The notes under the pieces are model-generated. The model searched no databases. It worked only from the letters and a program-made list of their open reading frames with translations, and was not told where the DNA came from. From contig JAEWCJ010000255.1 of assembly GCA_023390695.1 (NCBI GenBank), positions 1 through 9,719 on the forward strand: a stretch of DNA of 9,719 nucleotides. Direction: 5' to 3'. Of the stretch, positions 1 through 8,340 are shown in pieces (within the stretch, counting starts at the first letter, position 1; each line of letters starts with the position of its first letter). Source of the stretch: Pseudomonadota bacterium (GTDB taxonomy: Bacteria > Pseudomonadota > Alphaproteobacteria > Rhizobiales > Xanthobacteraceae). A program made the translations under genes and the position numbers.

Positions 1-567
1 GCCCGAGGCCGCGCTGGTGGTTTCGCGATCGACGATCAGCTTTCCGTTGCGGCGGACATGTTCATCGTTCTCCTTGATGAGCAGCCAGTTGTCCGAATCT
101 TTCTTGTATCGGTCCTTCGGACTGCGCGCGCGCAAGCGCACCAGCGCCCAATTGCCGTGCAGCCTTTTGCCATGCAGTTCGAAACTCAGCTTGCCCTTCT
201 TGAGCGCGGCCTCGACGTCGTCCTGATGCGGCGCCCAGGTCCCGCGATCCCACAGCATCACCGTGCCGCCGCCATATTCGCCTTTCGGAATCGTGCCTTC
301 GAAATCGCCATACTCGACCGGATGATCCTCGACATGCACGGCGAGGCGCTTGTCGTCGGGGTTTTCGCTCGGGCCCTTGGGCACGGCCCAGCTCATCAGC
401 GTGCCGTTCCATTCCAGGCGGAAGTCGTAATGCAGCCGCCGCGCCGCATGTTTCTGAATGAGATAGCGCAGCGTGGGTCCGGATTTGCGGGCCCTGCCCT
501 TCGGTTCCGCCGTGCGCGTGAAATCGCGTTTCGCCTGGTATTCCTGCAGACGATCCGCTTTCGGCAT
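1..567 (-). CDS. ligD: DNA ligase D, N-terminal 3'-phosphoesterase domain (partial, runs off the left edge)
   Basis: This is the first 189 codons of a LigD-type protein of bacterial non-homologous end joining. LigD trims, fills and seals double-strand breaks held by Ku. The visible part is the phosphoesterase (PE) domain, which removes 3'-phosphates and 3'-ribonucleotides. Its signature runs from QKHAARRLHYDFRLE (residues 38-52) through WAVPKGPS, EDHPVEY and FEGTIPKGEYGGG to WLLIKENDEH. The known Pseudomonas aeruginosa catalytic set (H42, H48, D50, R52, H84, Y88) maps with a constant offset of two to H40, H46, D48, R50, H82 and Y86, so the domain looks active. The start ATG (567-565) lies 2 bp after the ku stop (sequence TGATCATG), implying translational coupling. 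Ligase and polymerase domains would lie outside the window. A stand-alone PE protein cannot be excluded, because the stop is not visible. Confidence 0.93.
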   Translation of the reverse strand, partial: MPKADRLQEYQAKRDFTRTAEPKGRARKSGPTLRYLIQKHAARRLHYDFRLEWNGTLMSWAVPKGPSENPDDKRLAVHVEDHPVEYGDFEGTIPKGEYGGGTVMLWDRGTWAPHQDDVEAALKKGKLSFELHGKRLHGNWALVRLRARSPKDRYKKDSDNWLLIKENDEHVRRNGKLIVDRETTSAASG

Positions 568-569
568 GA

Positions 570-1484
570 TCAGGCCGCCGTCTTCTTGCGGGTCGTCTTG
601 CGCCGCGAGGCCCCCGCGGCTTTCTTCTTGGCGGTGCGCCGTCCGCCGCCGGAGGCACGCGCCGGCTTCTCGCTCTCCCTGTCAGCGTTCCGCTTGGCGC
701 CGCCCTCCTTGCCGACAGAGCGGCGGAGCGCATCCATCAGGTTGATGACATTGCTAGCGGGCGCGGCTTCCTCGATTTCCTTCGGCGGACGTTTCTCGAG
801 CTTGGCCTCGATCAGTTCGCGCAGGGCGGTGGTGTAGGTGTCCTTGAACTGCTCGGGGTGGAAATCGCTTGCCTTCTTCTCGATCAGGGTTTCCGCCAGC
901 TCGATCAATTCGGCATCGGCCTTCTTGGCCGGAATGGTATCGAAGGCGCTGTCCGGCTTTTTGACCTCGTCGGCATAGCGCAGCGTCTCCATCATCAGCC
1001 CCTTGCCGTTGGGCTTGATGGCGACGATCGAGCCCTTGCCGCGGACCACCAATTGTCCCAGCGCCACCTTGCCGGTTTTGCGCAACGCTTCCCGCAACAC
1101 GATATAGGCCTCTTCGGCGTCCTCGTCCTCCTCCTTCGGCAGCACGAAATACGGTTGCTCGAAATAGATCGGGTCGATCGCGTCCGCGTCGACGAATTGC
1201 ACGAGGTCGATGGACTTCTTCGCCTCCAGCTTCACGCCTTCGATGTCCTCGTCGGTCAGCAGCACGTATTTGCCCTTCTCGACCTCGTAGCCCTTCACAA
1301 TATCCTCGGCCTCGACGGGGCCCACGCCCGGCACCACCTTCTCGTAGCGGATGCGCTTGCCGGTCGGCTCGTGGATCTGGTTGAAGGAAATGCGGCTGGC
1401 GGATCGGGTGGCCGGGATGACCTCGACCGGAATGGATACGAGGGCCAGCCGGATACGGCCGGACCAATATGCGCGGGTCGCCAT
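570..1484 (-). CDS. ku: Ku, NHEJ DNA-end-binding protein (304 aa)
   Basis: Bacterial Ku forms a homodimeric ring around double-strand break ends and recruits LigD. The protein opens [20 protein letters not shown], the typical Ku N-terminus. It continues with the core motifs [35 protein letters not shown] and [18 protein letters not shown], and then [22 protein letters not shown]. The last ~49 residues are a Lys/Arg/Ala-rich tail ([13 protein letters not shown] and following), as in many Ku proteins where it contributes to DNA binding and LigD contact. At 304 aa it is of normal family length. The start at 1484 is supported by a purine-rich Shine-Dalgarno sequence (GAGGGGA, complement of 1491-1497) 6 nt upstream. 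Longer readings of the same frame extend antisense through uvrA and are spurious. It precedes ligD by 2 bp on the same strand and diverges from uvrA. No promoter was identified with confidence. Confidence 0.96.
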   Translation of the reverse strand: MATRAYWSGRIRLALVSIPVEVIPATRSASRISFNQIHEPTGKRIRYEKVVPGVGPVEAEDIVKGYEVEKGKYVLLTDEDIEGVKLEAKKSIDLVQFVDADAIDPIYFEQPYFVLPKEEDEDAEEAYIVLREALRKTGKVALGQLVVRGKGSIVAIKPNGKGLMMETLRYADEVKKPDSAFDTIPAKKADAELIELAETLIEKKASDFHPEQFKDTYTTALRELIEAKLEKRPPKEIEEAAPASNVINLMDALRRSVGKEGGAKRNADRESEKPARASGGGRRTAKKKAAGASRRKTTRKKTAA

Positions 1485-1613
1485 GCGGATTCCCCTCTTA
1501 CTCGCGACAAACGGGGCCTGAGAGAAGGAGGAACGGCTGGACCGGAAACGGGTTCCCGCCCTGCACCCAAGGAAGCGGTGATATGTGGAGCGAGGGGCTG
1601 GCGGAACGCCGCC

Positions 1614-1628
1614 GTTCTCATTACGTTC
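1614..1628 (+). promoter_or_regulatory. Candidate LexA (SOS) box upstream of uvrA
   Basis: The sequence GTTCTCATTACGTTC is an exact GTTC-N7-GTTC direct repeat, the LexA-binding form established for alphaproteobacteria such as Rhodobacter and Rhizobium. It ends 87 bp before the uvrA start at 1716 and 66 bp before the alternative start at 1695. Its other edge is about 130 bp from the divergent ku start. uvrA is a classical SOS gene, so LexA control of uvrA is the natural reading; control of ku from this site is possible but not indicated. No confident -35/-10 pair was recognised around it. Confidence 0.8.
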
Positions 1629-1715
1629 CCCGCCATTAAACCATCCGAGTCTTGTGGCGCAGTGCCGGTCCTGGGGCACCGCCTTGACCTTCCTATGCCC
1701 CGGAAACGGCCGCCC

Positions 1716-4661
<2,946 letters not shown>

Positions 4662-4663
4662 TG

Positions 4664-5422
4664 CTAGTACTTGGAGTAAACGTTGAGCATGAGTATTTCT
4701 AAGTGAGACGCGACCGCATGTTCGGCGACGATCAAAGGATTAGGATGTCCACATTGATTTCTCAAATCTAATCGATCCTGCAATATCTTTTTTTCTGCCT
4801 TATGCAAAATACTTGCGTCTTGAGAGAGCTGTAACAGGTCCGCCTCTCCCATGGTACCAAAGTCCTTTATGGTTCTTACAGGTGTGAAACTCCACGTCTT
4901 GCCATTTGATGCCGCCCTCGCCATCCTAGCTAGTCCTGCTGCATTAAAATCGCCAATATGATTTGCGACTATGTGCTCCTGAAGGATGTGGGCGGCCCCC
5001 ACCCAAGAAAGCACTACTGCAGAACGATAGGCTTTTGCGTCAAAACAGCGAATTGCTTCCTCAACAAATGCTCGGCGCTGCTCGTTTGATATCTTTGCTA
5101 AATGCGACTTAAGCGAATGTCGCGTCTCTGCGACCATTGGAGCTTCAGGGTTGTAGTGGCTGGCAATTGCTTTCAACCCGGGGGTCAATAACTTCCAGCC
5201 ATGGGCAAGTTGAGCAACTTGTCCCTCATTGGCAGCGCTCTTCAGAACGTCGCTCAGGTTCCACTGGGTGATAGCTCTAAACCCAATCTGAAGACCTTTA
5301 TTTCTAACTGCTACCGTTTTTGCGGGCTGTTCAATATGAGCCAGTATCAAGAGGGCCGGCACCCTTCGGTTAATTTTCGCCAGATCTTGAACTGCTAAAA
5401 GCAAATCTTCATCGCTCAGCAA
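4664..5422 (-). CDS. Putative HEPN-domain protein with N-terminal winged-helix-like module (252 aa)
   Basis: I do not recognise a named family. The last gene of the operon appears to have two parts. Residues 1-90 look like a small winged-helix or helical module ending GWKLLTPGLKAIASHY, which resembles the C-terminus of the upstream gene product. Residues ~105-252 are all-helical and resemble a HEPN domain, with AYRSAVVLSWVGAAHIL (131-147) and near the end DRLDLRNQCGHPNP (217-229). R221-N222-x3-H226 fits the HEPN RNase motif, R plus a polar residue with His after a four-residue gap. HEPN proteins of this type are usually metal-independent RNases in toxin-antitoxin, abortive infection or CRISPR systems; RNase activity here is inference. 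The start is TTG, because an in-frame TGA lies just upstream and a strong GGAGGA sits 7 nt before it. The gap to the upstream gene is 15 bp. The stop lies 2 bp from the uvrA stop, with no terminator visible. Confidence 0.8.
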   Translation of the reverse strand: MLSDEDLLLAVQDLAKINRRVPALLILAHIEQPAKTVAVRNKGLQIGFRAITQWNLSDVLKSAANEGQVAQLAHGWKLLTPGLKAIASHYNPEAPMVAETRHSLKSHLAKISNEQRRAFVEEAIRCFDAKAYRSAVVLSWVGAAHILQEHIVANHIGDFNAAGLARMARAASNGKTWSFTPVRTIKDFGTMGEADLLQLSQDASILHKAEKKILQDRLDLRNQCGHPNPLIVAEHAVASHLEILMLNVYSKY

Positions 5423-5429
5423 TCTTCAA

Positions 5430-5435
5430 TCCTCC
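5430..5435 (-). promoter_or_regulatory. Shine-Dalgarno site fixing a TTG start
   Basis: On the minus strand this reads GGAGGA, 7 nt before the TTG at 5422-5420. It lies in the 15-nt gap between the stop of the 195-aa gene and the HEPN gene. No ATG is available in frame near the N-terminus, and an in-frame TGA directly precedes AGA-TTG, so this site decides the start. Confidence 0.75.
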
Positions 5436-5437
5436 GA

Positions 5438-6025
5438 CTATTTGACCAATTCTCTTATCAAGTTTGCCGCAGCCTTAAGGCCAGGTGCAGTTAGCTTCCA
5501 ACCACCACTTTTGGAGCCAGTGAGGCCGTTGCCAATCTCCTTCATAAATCTTGAATGATTGGCGACATCGTAACAACCAAGGGCTTCACAAAGACTCCGC
5601 GCCGTCTTATCGGCGAATGTAGGCTCCCCAGAAGTCAAGAGCCCAACTAAGCCGGACAACAGATAAGCTTTCGCCGTCTTTTCCGCGTTGCTTTTTCCAG
5701 AAATTTCAGACGCAATCACAGCCACTTTTCCGTCAGCAATATCAAAAACGTGCTGCAAATCATCAATCGTGAGCGAATTCTGCTTCATCCACAGCCGCGC
5801 CCGCGCGGGCAGATCGCCTGCTTCGCCCAACGCAGCACTATCTTCGCTAGAAGAAGCATGGGACTTTGATATCGGGGCCTCGCCCAAAATAACCAAAGCC
5901 GCTTGAACGACTTTCTGCCTTTCTGGCGATGTCAATGGACCCAACGTTCGCACGACATTTTCGATGGCAGCCATTGCTCTTTCAGCATCGGCCATCGGTG
6001 TTTCCGGTGCTGAACTATTTGCCAT
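5438..6025 (-). CDS. Unassigned protein, middle gene of the SOS-linked operon (195 aa)
   Basis: No family was recognised. Residues 15-50 form a helical stretch (AMAAIENVVRTLGPLTSPERQKVV) resembling residues 12-40 of the upstream gene product. Residues 51-75 are a Ser/Ala/Glu-rich linker. Residues 76-195 look like a compact folded domain with SLTIDDLQHVFDIADGKVAV, then FADKTARSLCEALGCYDVANH, ending in SGGWKLTAPGLKAAANLIREL. That end closely matches GWKLLTPGLKAIASHY in the downstream HEPN protein, suggesting a shared winged-helix-like element for DNA or partner binding. There is no signal peptide or membrane segment, so it should be cytoplasmic. The start at 6025 overlaps the end of the upstream gene by 11 bp and has AAGGAAAA about 10 nt upstream; an in-frame ATG at 6094 lies deep in the upstream gene and is less likely. 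ATG at residue 11 is another option. It is probably a DNA-binding, regulatory or antitoxin-like partner, but this is not demonstrated. Confidence 0.82.
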   Translation of the reverse strand: MANSSAPETPMADAERAMAAIENVVRTLGPLTSPERQKVVQAALVILGEAPISKSHASSSEDSAALGEAGDLPARARLWMKQNSLTIDDLQHVFDIADGKVAVIASEISGKSNAEKTAKAYLLSGLVGLLTSGEPTFADKTARSLCEALGCYDVANHSRFMKEIGNGLTGSKSGGWKLTAPGLKAAANLIRELVK

Positions 6026-6497
6026 CGCTGAGTTTTCCTTCAATTTCGGCAAGCGCAGCATCCGACAGGCTGAATACGTTCTTCGACTTTTCAAAGAGCG
6101 TTCCCGCCTCCATCATTCGCTTAATATTTATGGCCATTTGATTTGAGTAATTGGACTTCCAATTCCGCGCGTCCTTTGCGCAAGCGACCAAATCTTCTTT
6201 GGTGAAACTATCTTTGCCTTGAAACAGAGTAAGGTGACCGGCCGCGGCCAAAACTAAGTCGCGCGCCGATTTGGCTCCAATCTTTTGAGCCACAACGCTG
6301 ACAGTTCCGTCACGTCGCGCCGCTTGTGGAGTTTGAGCTGTCGTTCCGTGATCTGCGGTCTTACGTGCTTTGCGGCCAATTTGGCCATCGATCCACGACA
6401 GCACGGATTCTTTCGCGTCATCATCAAGGGGCTTTAACGCCTCCATGATGGTCCGCATCGCTGCGAGTTGAACTTCATAAATAGGTTGGTCAGACAT
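6015..6497 (-). CDS. Unassigned winged-helix-like protein, first gene of the SOS-linked operon (160 aa)
   Basis: No named family was recognised. The N-terminus (residues 10-40, LAAMRTIMEALKPLDDDAKE and following) is a helical segment with a '...LKPL..dak..vl.w' pattern common in small regulatory proteins and similar to that of the next gene. Residues 42-65 are a basic, Thr/Ala-rich linker. Residues 75-157 look like a winged helix: helices through SARDLVLAAAGHL and FTKEDLVACAKDA, a Lys/Asn-rich recognition-like helix with NYSNQMAINIKRMMEAG, and a hairpin GTLFEKSKNVFSLSDAALAE. It is probably cytoplasmic and DNA-binding, or a scaffold for its neighbours; this is inference from pattern, not from a match. 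The ATG at 6497 has a clear AGGAG 6 nt upstream. It is the promoter-proximal gene, 23 bp from a LexA box, and overlaps the next gene by 11 bp. Confidence 0.85.
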   Translation of the reverse strand: MSDQPIYEVQLAAMRTIMEALKPLDDDAKESVLSWIDGQIGRKARKTADHGTTAQTPQAARRDGTVSVVAQKIGAKSARDLVLAAAGHLTLFQGKDSFTKEDLVACAKDARNWKSNYSNQMAINIKRMMEAGTLFEKSKNVFSLSDAALAEIEGKLSDGK

Positions 6498-6503
6498 TCT
6501 ATT

Positions 6504-6508
6504 CTCCT
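6504..6508 (-). promoter_or_regulatory. Shine-Dalgarno site of the operon's first gene
   Basis: The minus strand reads AGGAG, followed by a 6-nt spacer (AATAGA) and the ATG at 6497. It supports this start and shows that the operon has a good translation initiation site. Confidence 0.8.
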
Positions 6509-6520
6509 AAAAGTTGAATA

Positions 6521-6535
6521 GAACATACTGCGAAC
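6521..6535 (-). promoter_or_regulatory. Candidate LexA (SOS) box of the HEPN operon
   Basis: The minus strand reads GTTCGCAGTATGTTC, an exact GTTC-N7-GTTC direct repeat. It lies 23 bp before the first ATG of the operon and covers the predicted -10 and the downstream half of the spacer, the position expected for repression by steric exclusion of RNA polymerase. It has the same form and spacer length as the box upstream of uvrA in this window, though the seven spacer bases differ. Confidence 0.75.
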
Positions 6536-6551
6536 AGAAACCACCCGTCAA
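6522..6551 (-). promoter_or_regulatory. Sigma70-like promoter of the HEPN operon
   Basis: On the minus strand, TTGACG (complement of 6546-6551, 5 of 6 to consensus) is followed by an 18-nt spacer and TATGTT (complement of 6522-6527, 4 of 6). Transcription would begin about 10-18 nt upstream of the ATG at 6497, leaving room for the AGGAG at 6504-6508. The LexA box overlaps the -10 and spacer. Confidence 0.6.
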
Positions 6552-6561
6552 GCGAGTGTTT

Positions 6562-6599
6562 CTTGAAAACAGCAACCCTTATATGTATTTGATTTCAAG
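6562..6599. repeat. Short inverted repeat upstream of the operon promoter
   Basis: CTTGAAA (6562-6568) is repeated inverted as TTTCAAG (6593-6599) around a 24-nt AT-rich loop. It starts 11 bp upstream of the -35 element of the HEPN operon. It could be a regulator site or chance. The remaining DNA from 6600 to 6742 is low-GC with no gene that I can support. Confidence 0.35.
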
Positions 6600-6742
6600 T
6601 GAATAATTCCACTGTTGGCGTATTGGCTCGCATTTTGCGCGTAGCGTTGATGTTGGAGTCAGATGATCACGTCCCTCAAACTTACAGCTCTATCAATGCT
6701 TGCAGAACTTTGTTGCGGAGAACAGCGGAGGTCTATCCTCAC

Positions 6743-7120
6743 TCAAAACGGCCCCTTCTCCATCACCCGCGTCATCACCGCCAGCAACTGGTTGATCCGC
6801 CCGTCATAGACTCTTCGCAGGCAATCGACCTTCGCGCCGCAGGCATTGCGTTCCTTCAGGAAGGCGCGCTGCGCGTCCTGGATGTCGCCGCGCTGGCCCA
6901 TCGGAACGAACGACGTCGCCCATTGATACAGCGTCGCCATGCGCGCCTCCTGCTGGCCGAGGCCGTAGTTGCCGCAGATGGTTTTCTCGGTGGCGTTTGA
7001 TGCGGCGGCGCAATTCAGCGGCGCGTAGTCGGCGGCGCGGGCGGGCGCTGTGGCGAGCGTGAATGCGGCAAGTGCAATGGCGATCGTGAGACGAATAGGG
7101 ACTTCGGATGTCGCCCGCAT
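6743..7120 (-). CDS. Secreted LprI/DUF1311-like protein (125 aa)
   Basis: This is a small exported protein resembling the LprI/DUF1311 family, whose best-known members include a mycobacterial lysozyme inhibitor. Residues 1-29 form a signal peptide (basic start MRATSEVPIR, hydrophobic LTIAIALAAFTLA, cleavage likely after APARA). There is no lipobox, so it is probably periplasmic rather than a lipoprotein. The mature part has the family pattern C37-x3-S-x3-EKTIC49, later DAQRAFLKERNAC94, then DC100LRRVYDGRINQLL. Its four cysteines would give two disulfides. The start at 7120 is chosen because it places the signal peptide correctly; the frame is open to 7195 but that extension (PIVIVVPHCAKFIIG) spoils the signal sequence. 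The ribosome binding site is weak. It lies on the same strand as the HEPN operon, 245 bp upstream, but has host-like GC and no evident link to it. The inhibitor function is family knowledge and may not apply. Confidence 0.82.
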   Translation of the reverse strand: MRATSEVPIRLTIAIALAAFTLATAPARAADYAPLNCAAASNATEKTICGNYGLGQQEARMATLYQWATSFVPMGQRGDIQDAQRAFLKERNACGAKVDCLRRVYDGRINQLLAVMTRVMEKGPF

Positions 7121-7202
7121 GGCGCCAATGGTCCGCGCGAAGCACGGCCCGATGATAAACTTCGCGCAATGTGGGACAACAATGACAATGGGCACATGTT
7201 AC

Positions 7203-7230
7203 CCCGGATTTTTGCTTCGCTTCATCCGGG
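7203..7230. repeat. Intergenic palindrome (CCCGGAT...ATCCGGG)
   Basis: CCCGGAT (7203-7209) pairs with ATCCGGG (7224-7230) around a 14-nt loop. The sequence and its GTAGCCCGGAT edge on the minus strand resemble an interspersed palindromic element I know from Bradyrhizobiaceae genomes. Copy number cannot be checked from one window. Confidence 0.6.
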
Positions 7231-7272
7231 CTACAGATTTTGCACTCCGTCATGCGCAGGCTTGGCGCGCGC

Positions 7273-7311
7273 ATCCCGCCCAGATGGGCACTGCGCGTCC
7301 GCAAGCGGGAT
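7273..7311. repeat. Intergenic palindrome (ATCCCGC...GCGGGAT)
   Basis: ATCCCGC (7273-7279) pairs with GCGGGAT (7305-7311) around a 25-nt GC-rich loop. It abuts the next palindrome, sharing bases 7310-7311, so the two form one compound repeat. Confidence 0.5.
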
Positions 7312-7332
7312 GGCCGGGTCAAGCCCGGCCAT
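7310..7332. repeat. Intergenic palindrome (ATGGCCGGG-TCAAG-CCCGGCCAT)
   Basis: A perfect 9-bp inverted repeat (7310-7318 and 7324-7332) has a 5-nt loop. The minus-strand form GGCCGGGCTTGACCCGGCC is of a type repeated between genes in many Bradyrhizobium/Rhodopseudomonas-like genomes. It could fold as RNA, but there is no T-tract to make it a classical terminator. Confidence 0.65.
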
Positions 7333-7596
7333 GACCCAATGTCCGCGACGCCCCGCGCCGCCGCCGCAACAGCCCTGTCCCGCCGAGACGGCGCGCGGGG
7401 GCGAGACCCTCCTGCGCACGCCTTGCGCCGCGCCATCTTCATCGGCGGCCTCCGCCGGCATTTTCGCGCTGCTGCCGGCGCGCTGGCGGCGTGAAGCCGC
7501 AGGCCTTGCGCAAGGGATGCGCGCGGCGCGGCTTTGGTGCTAGCGTGGCCGCGTTCTGCGGCGTGTGTCGTCTGCCGCGCGTTGCCATGAGGAATA

Positions 7597-8088
7597 ATGT
7601 CCGAGCCGACACTTCGAAGAGGCCGCCTCGTCCGGGCGGTGATGACAGCCGCCGTCGCGGGACTGCCGATATTCGGGCCGCCCGCCCTTGGCCCTGGCCT
7701 TGCCGACGATGACGTGCTGCAGCAGGCGATCAATTATGTCTTCACGGGCCGGATCGATCCCGAGCGCGGTCCCGAGATGGTCGATCGCAACGGCTGCGTC
7801 GTTGCGGTCGCGGATCCGCGCAGCAACCGGATGACCCGCTATCATCTGGGCCGCTTCCGGCTGGACGCGCCGCGGTTCGAGAAAGTCTATGTCGGGCGAA
7901 CGCCGAATTACCGGCTGGTGGCCGAAGGCGATGACAACGTGATCGAGTTTCTCAATCCCGACGGGAGCGTCTCGCATGGCCAGCGGACCGTGCAGATTCC
8001 GCTGCCGGGCGATTTCGACCAGAGCGAGCGCGCCTTGCGGCTGATTGCCGAGCAGTGCAAGCCGGCAAAGCCGAAGCCGTTATTCTAA
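7597..8088 (+). CDS. Unassigned exported protein (163 aa)
   Basis: I do not recognise the family. Residues 1-36 resemble a signal peptide: a basic region RRGRLVR, then the hydrophobic stretch AVMTAAVAGLPIFGPPAL, with cleavage likely near GLA-DDD. The mature part (~127 aa) begins DDDVLQQAINYVFTGRIDPE. It looks beta-rich in the middle (CVVAVADPRSNRMTRYHLGRF, YRLVAEGDDNVIEFLNPDG) and ends with a helix, SERALRLIAEQCKP. C67 and C154 could form a disulfide. The start at 7597 has GAGGA only 3 nt upstream; ATG at codon 16 is an alternative but would remove the basic region. The codon use matches the high-GC host. It is monocistronic, with repeat-containing gaps on both sides, and is probably periplasmic. 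Function unknown. Confidence 0.8.
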   Translation: MSEPTLRRGRLVRAVMTAAVAGLPIFGPPALGPGLADDDVLQQAINYVFTGRIDPERGPEMVDRNGCVVAVADPRSNRMTRYHLGRFRLDAPRFEKVYVGRTPNYRLVAEGDDNVIEFLNPDGSVSHGQRTVQIPLPGDFDQSERALRLIAEQCKPAKPKPLF

Positions 8089-8148
8089 AGCGTTTTCGAG
8101 CGAAGGGGGCACCGGTTCGCATAAAGAAACGCGCCTGATCAAAAACAC
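8088..8148. repeat. Possible interspersed repeat downstream of the exported protein
   Basis: The stretch beginning AAAGCGTTTTCGAGCGAAG and continuing through CACCGGTTCGC to AAGAAACGCG resembles an element I know as scattered through Bradyrhizobium-like intergenic regions. AAGCGTTT at one end and AAACGCG at the other form short inverted termini. The identification is from memory of the pattern; a copy count would settle it. Confidence 0.5.
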
Positions 8149-8153
8149 CTGGC

Positions 8154-8182
8154 GTCTTTCGCCGTTTCAAACGGTGAAAGAC
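8154..8182. repeat. Strong hairpin, possible terminator or part of a repeat
   Basis: GTCTTTC-g-CCGTTT-c-AAACGG-t-GAAAGAC is a 29-nt near-perfect palindrome (two perfect arms and one G-T pair). A 7-bp direct repeat CTGGCGT flanks it at 8149-8155 (sharing 2 bp with the hairpin) and 8184-8190. The stem is long enough to stop transcription after the exported-protein gene 66 bp upstream, but there is no T-run after it, so it is not a classical intrinsic terminator. The 150 bp from here to 8340 hold nothing else I can support. Confidence 0.55.
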
Positions 8183-8340
8183 TCTGGCGTTGCCCTCGCC
8201 CGCCCTGTGCCGTCTTCGCGCTCCCCCGGGCCGGCGAAAGCGGCATCCGGCATTTGAACCTGCCGCCGGACTCACGCCACTAACCGGTTCCCGCCTTGCG
8301 CGGCTTTGCGCCGCGCCGTCATTTCAACCGGACTGTCCGC

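Larger units (their letters stand above)
4662..6742. other. Low-GC block carrying a three-gene operon, probably acquired
   Basis: Base composition changes abruptly at the uvrA stop. Hand-counted 60-base lines inside the block are about 42-57% GC, against about 60-80% in uvrA. High GC returns at the LprI-like gene near 6743. The block has its own promoter and a LexA-type operator and contains only the three unassigned genes and about 240 bp of upstream DNA. I see no transposase, integrase, tRNA, terminal inverted repeat or clear flanking direct repeat, so the route of entry is unknown. The right boundary is approximate. Confidence 0.6.
7121..7596. other. Intergenic region with palindromic repeats
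   Basis: This gap holds three inverted repeats between 7203 and 7332, described separately. The stretch 7340-7590 is GC-rich with no supportable gene: the open frames on both strands there are Arg/Pro/Ala-rich and have no ribosome binding sites. It must contain the promoters of the two divergent genes flanking it, but I cannot place them with confidence. Confidence 0.6.

Noticed and set aside
62..733. 223-codon minus-strand frame across ligD and the end of ku
   Set aside because: It is Arg/Gly/Ala-rich and frame-shifted relative to the ligD and ku frames, both of which have clear motifs.
1604..1617. GAAC-N6-GTTC inverted repeat just before the uvrA LexA box
   Set aside because: The Gram-positive type LexA site needs GAAC-N4-GTTC; the spacing is wrong and the direct-repeat box explains the region better.
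858..1715. Open frame extending upstream of uvrA across ku
   Set aside because: It is antisense to ku, which has a full family match; UvrA homology begins only after 1716 and a 1267-aa UvrA would be far too long.
6661..6832. Small plus-strand frame starting ATGATCACG upstream of the LprI-like gene's end
   Set aside because: It has no ribosome binding site, and its second half is antisense to the LprI-like coding sequence.
6599..7000. 133-codon plus-strand frame opposite the LprI-like gene
   Set aside because: Its second half is antisense to a gene with signal peptide and family cysteines; no ribosome binding site was seen.
7506..7550. Possible promoter (TTGCGC and GCTAGC) before the exported-protein gene
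   Set aside because: The two elements are not at a usable spacing and the matches are weak, so no promoter is called.
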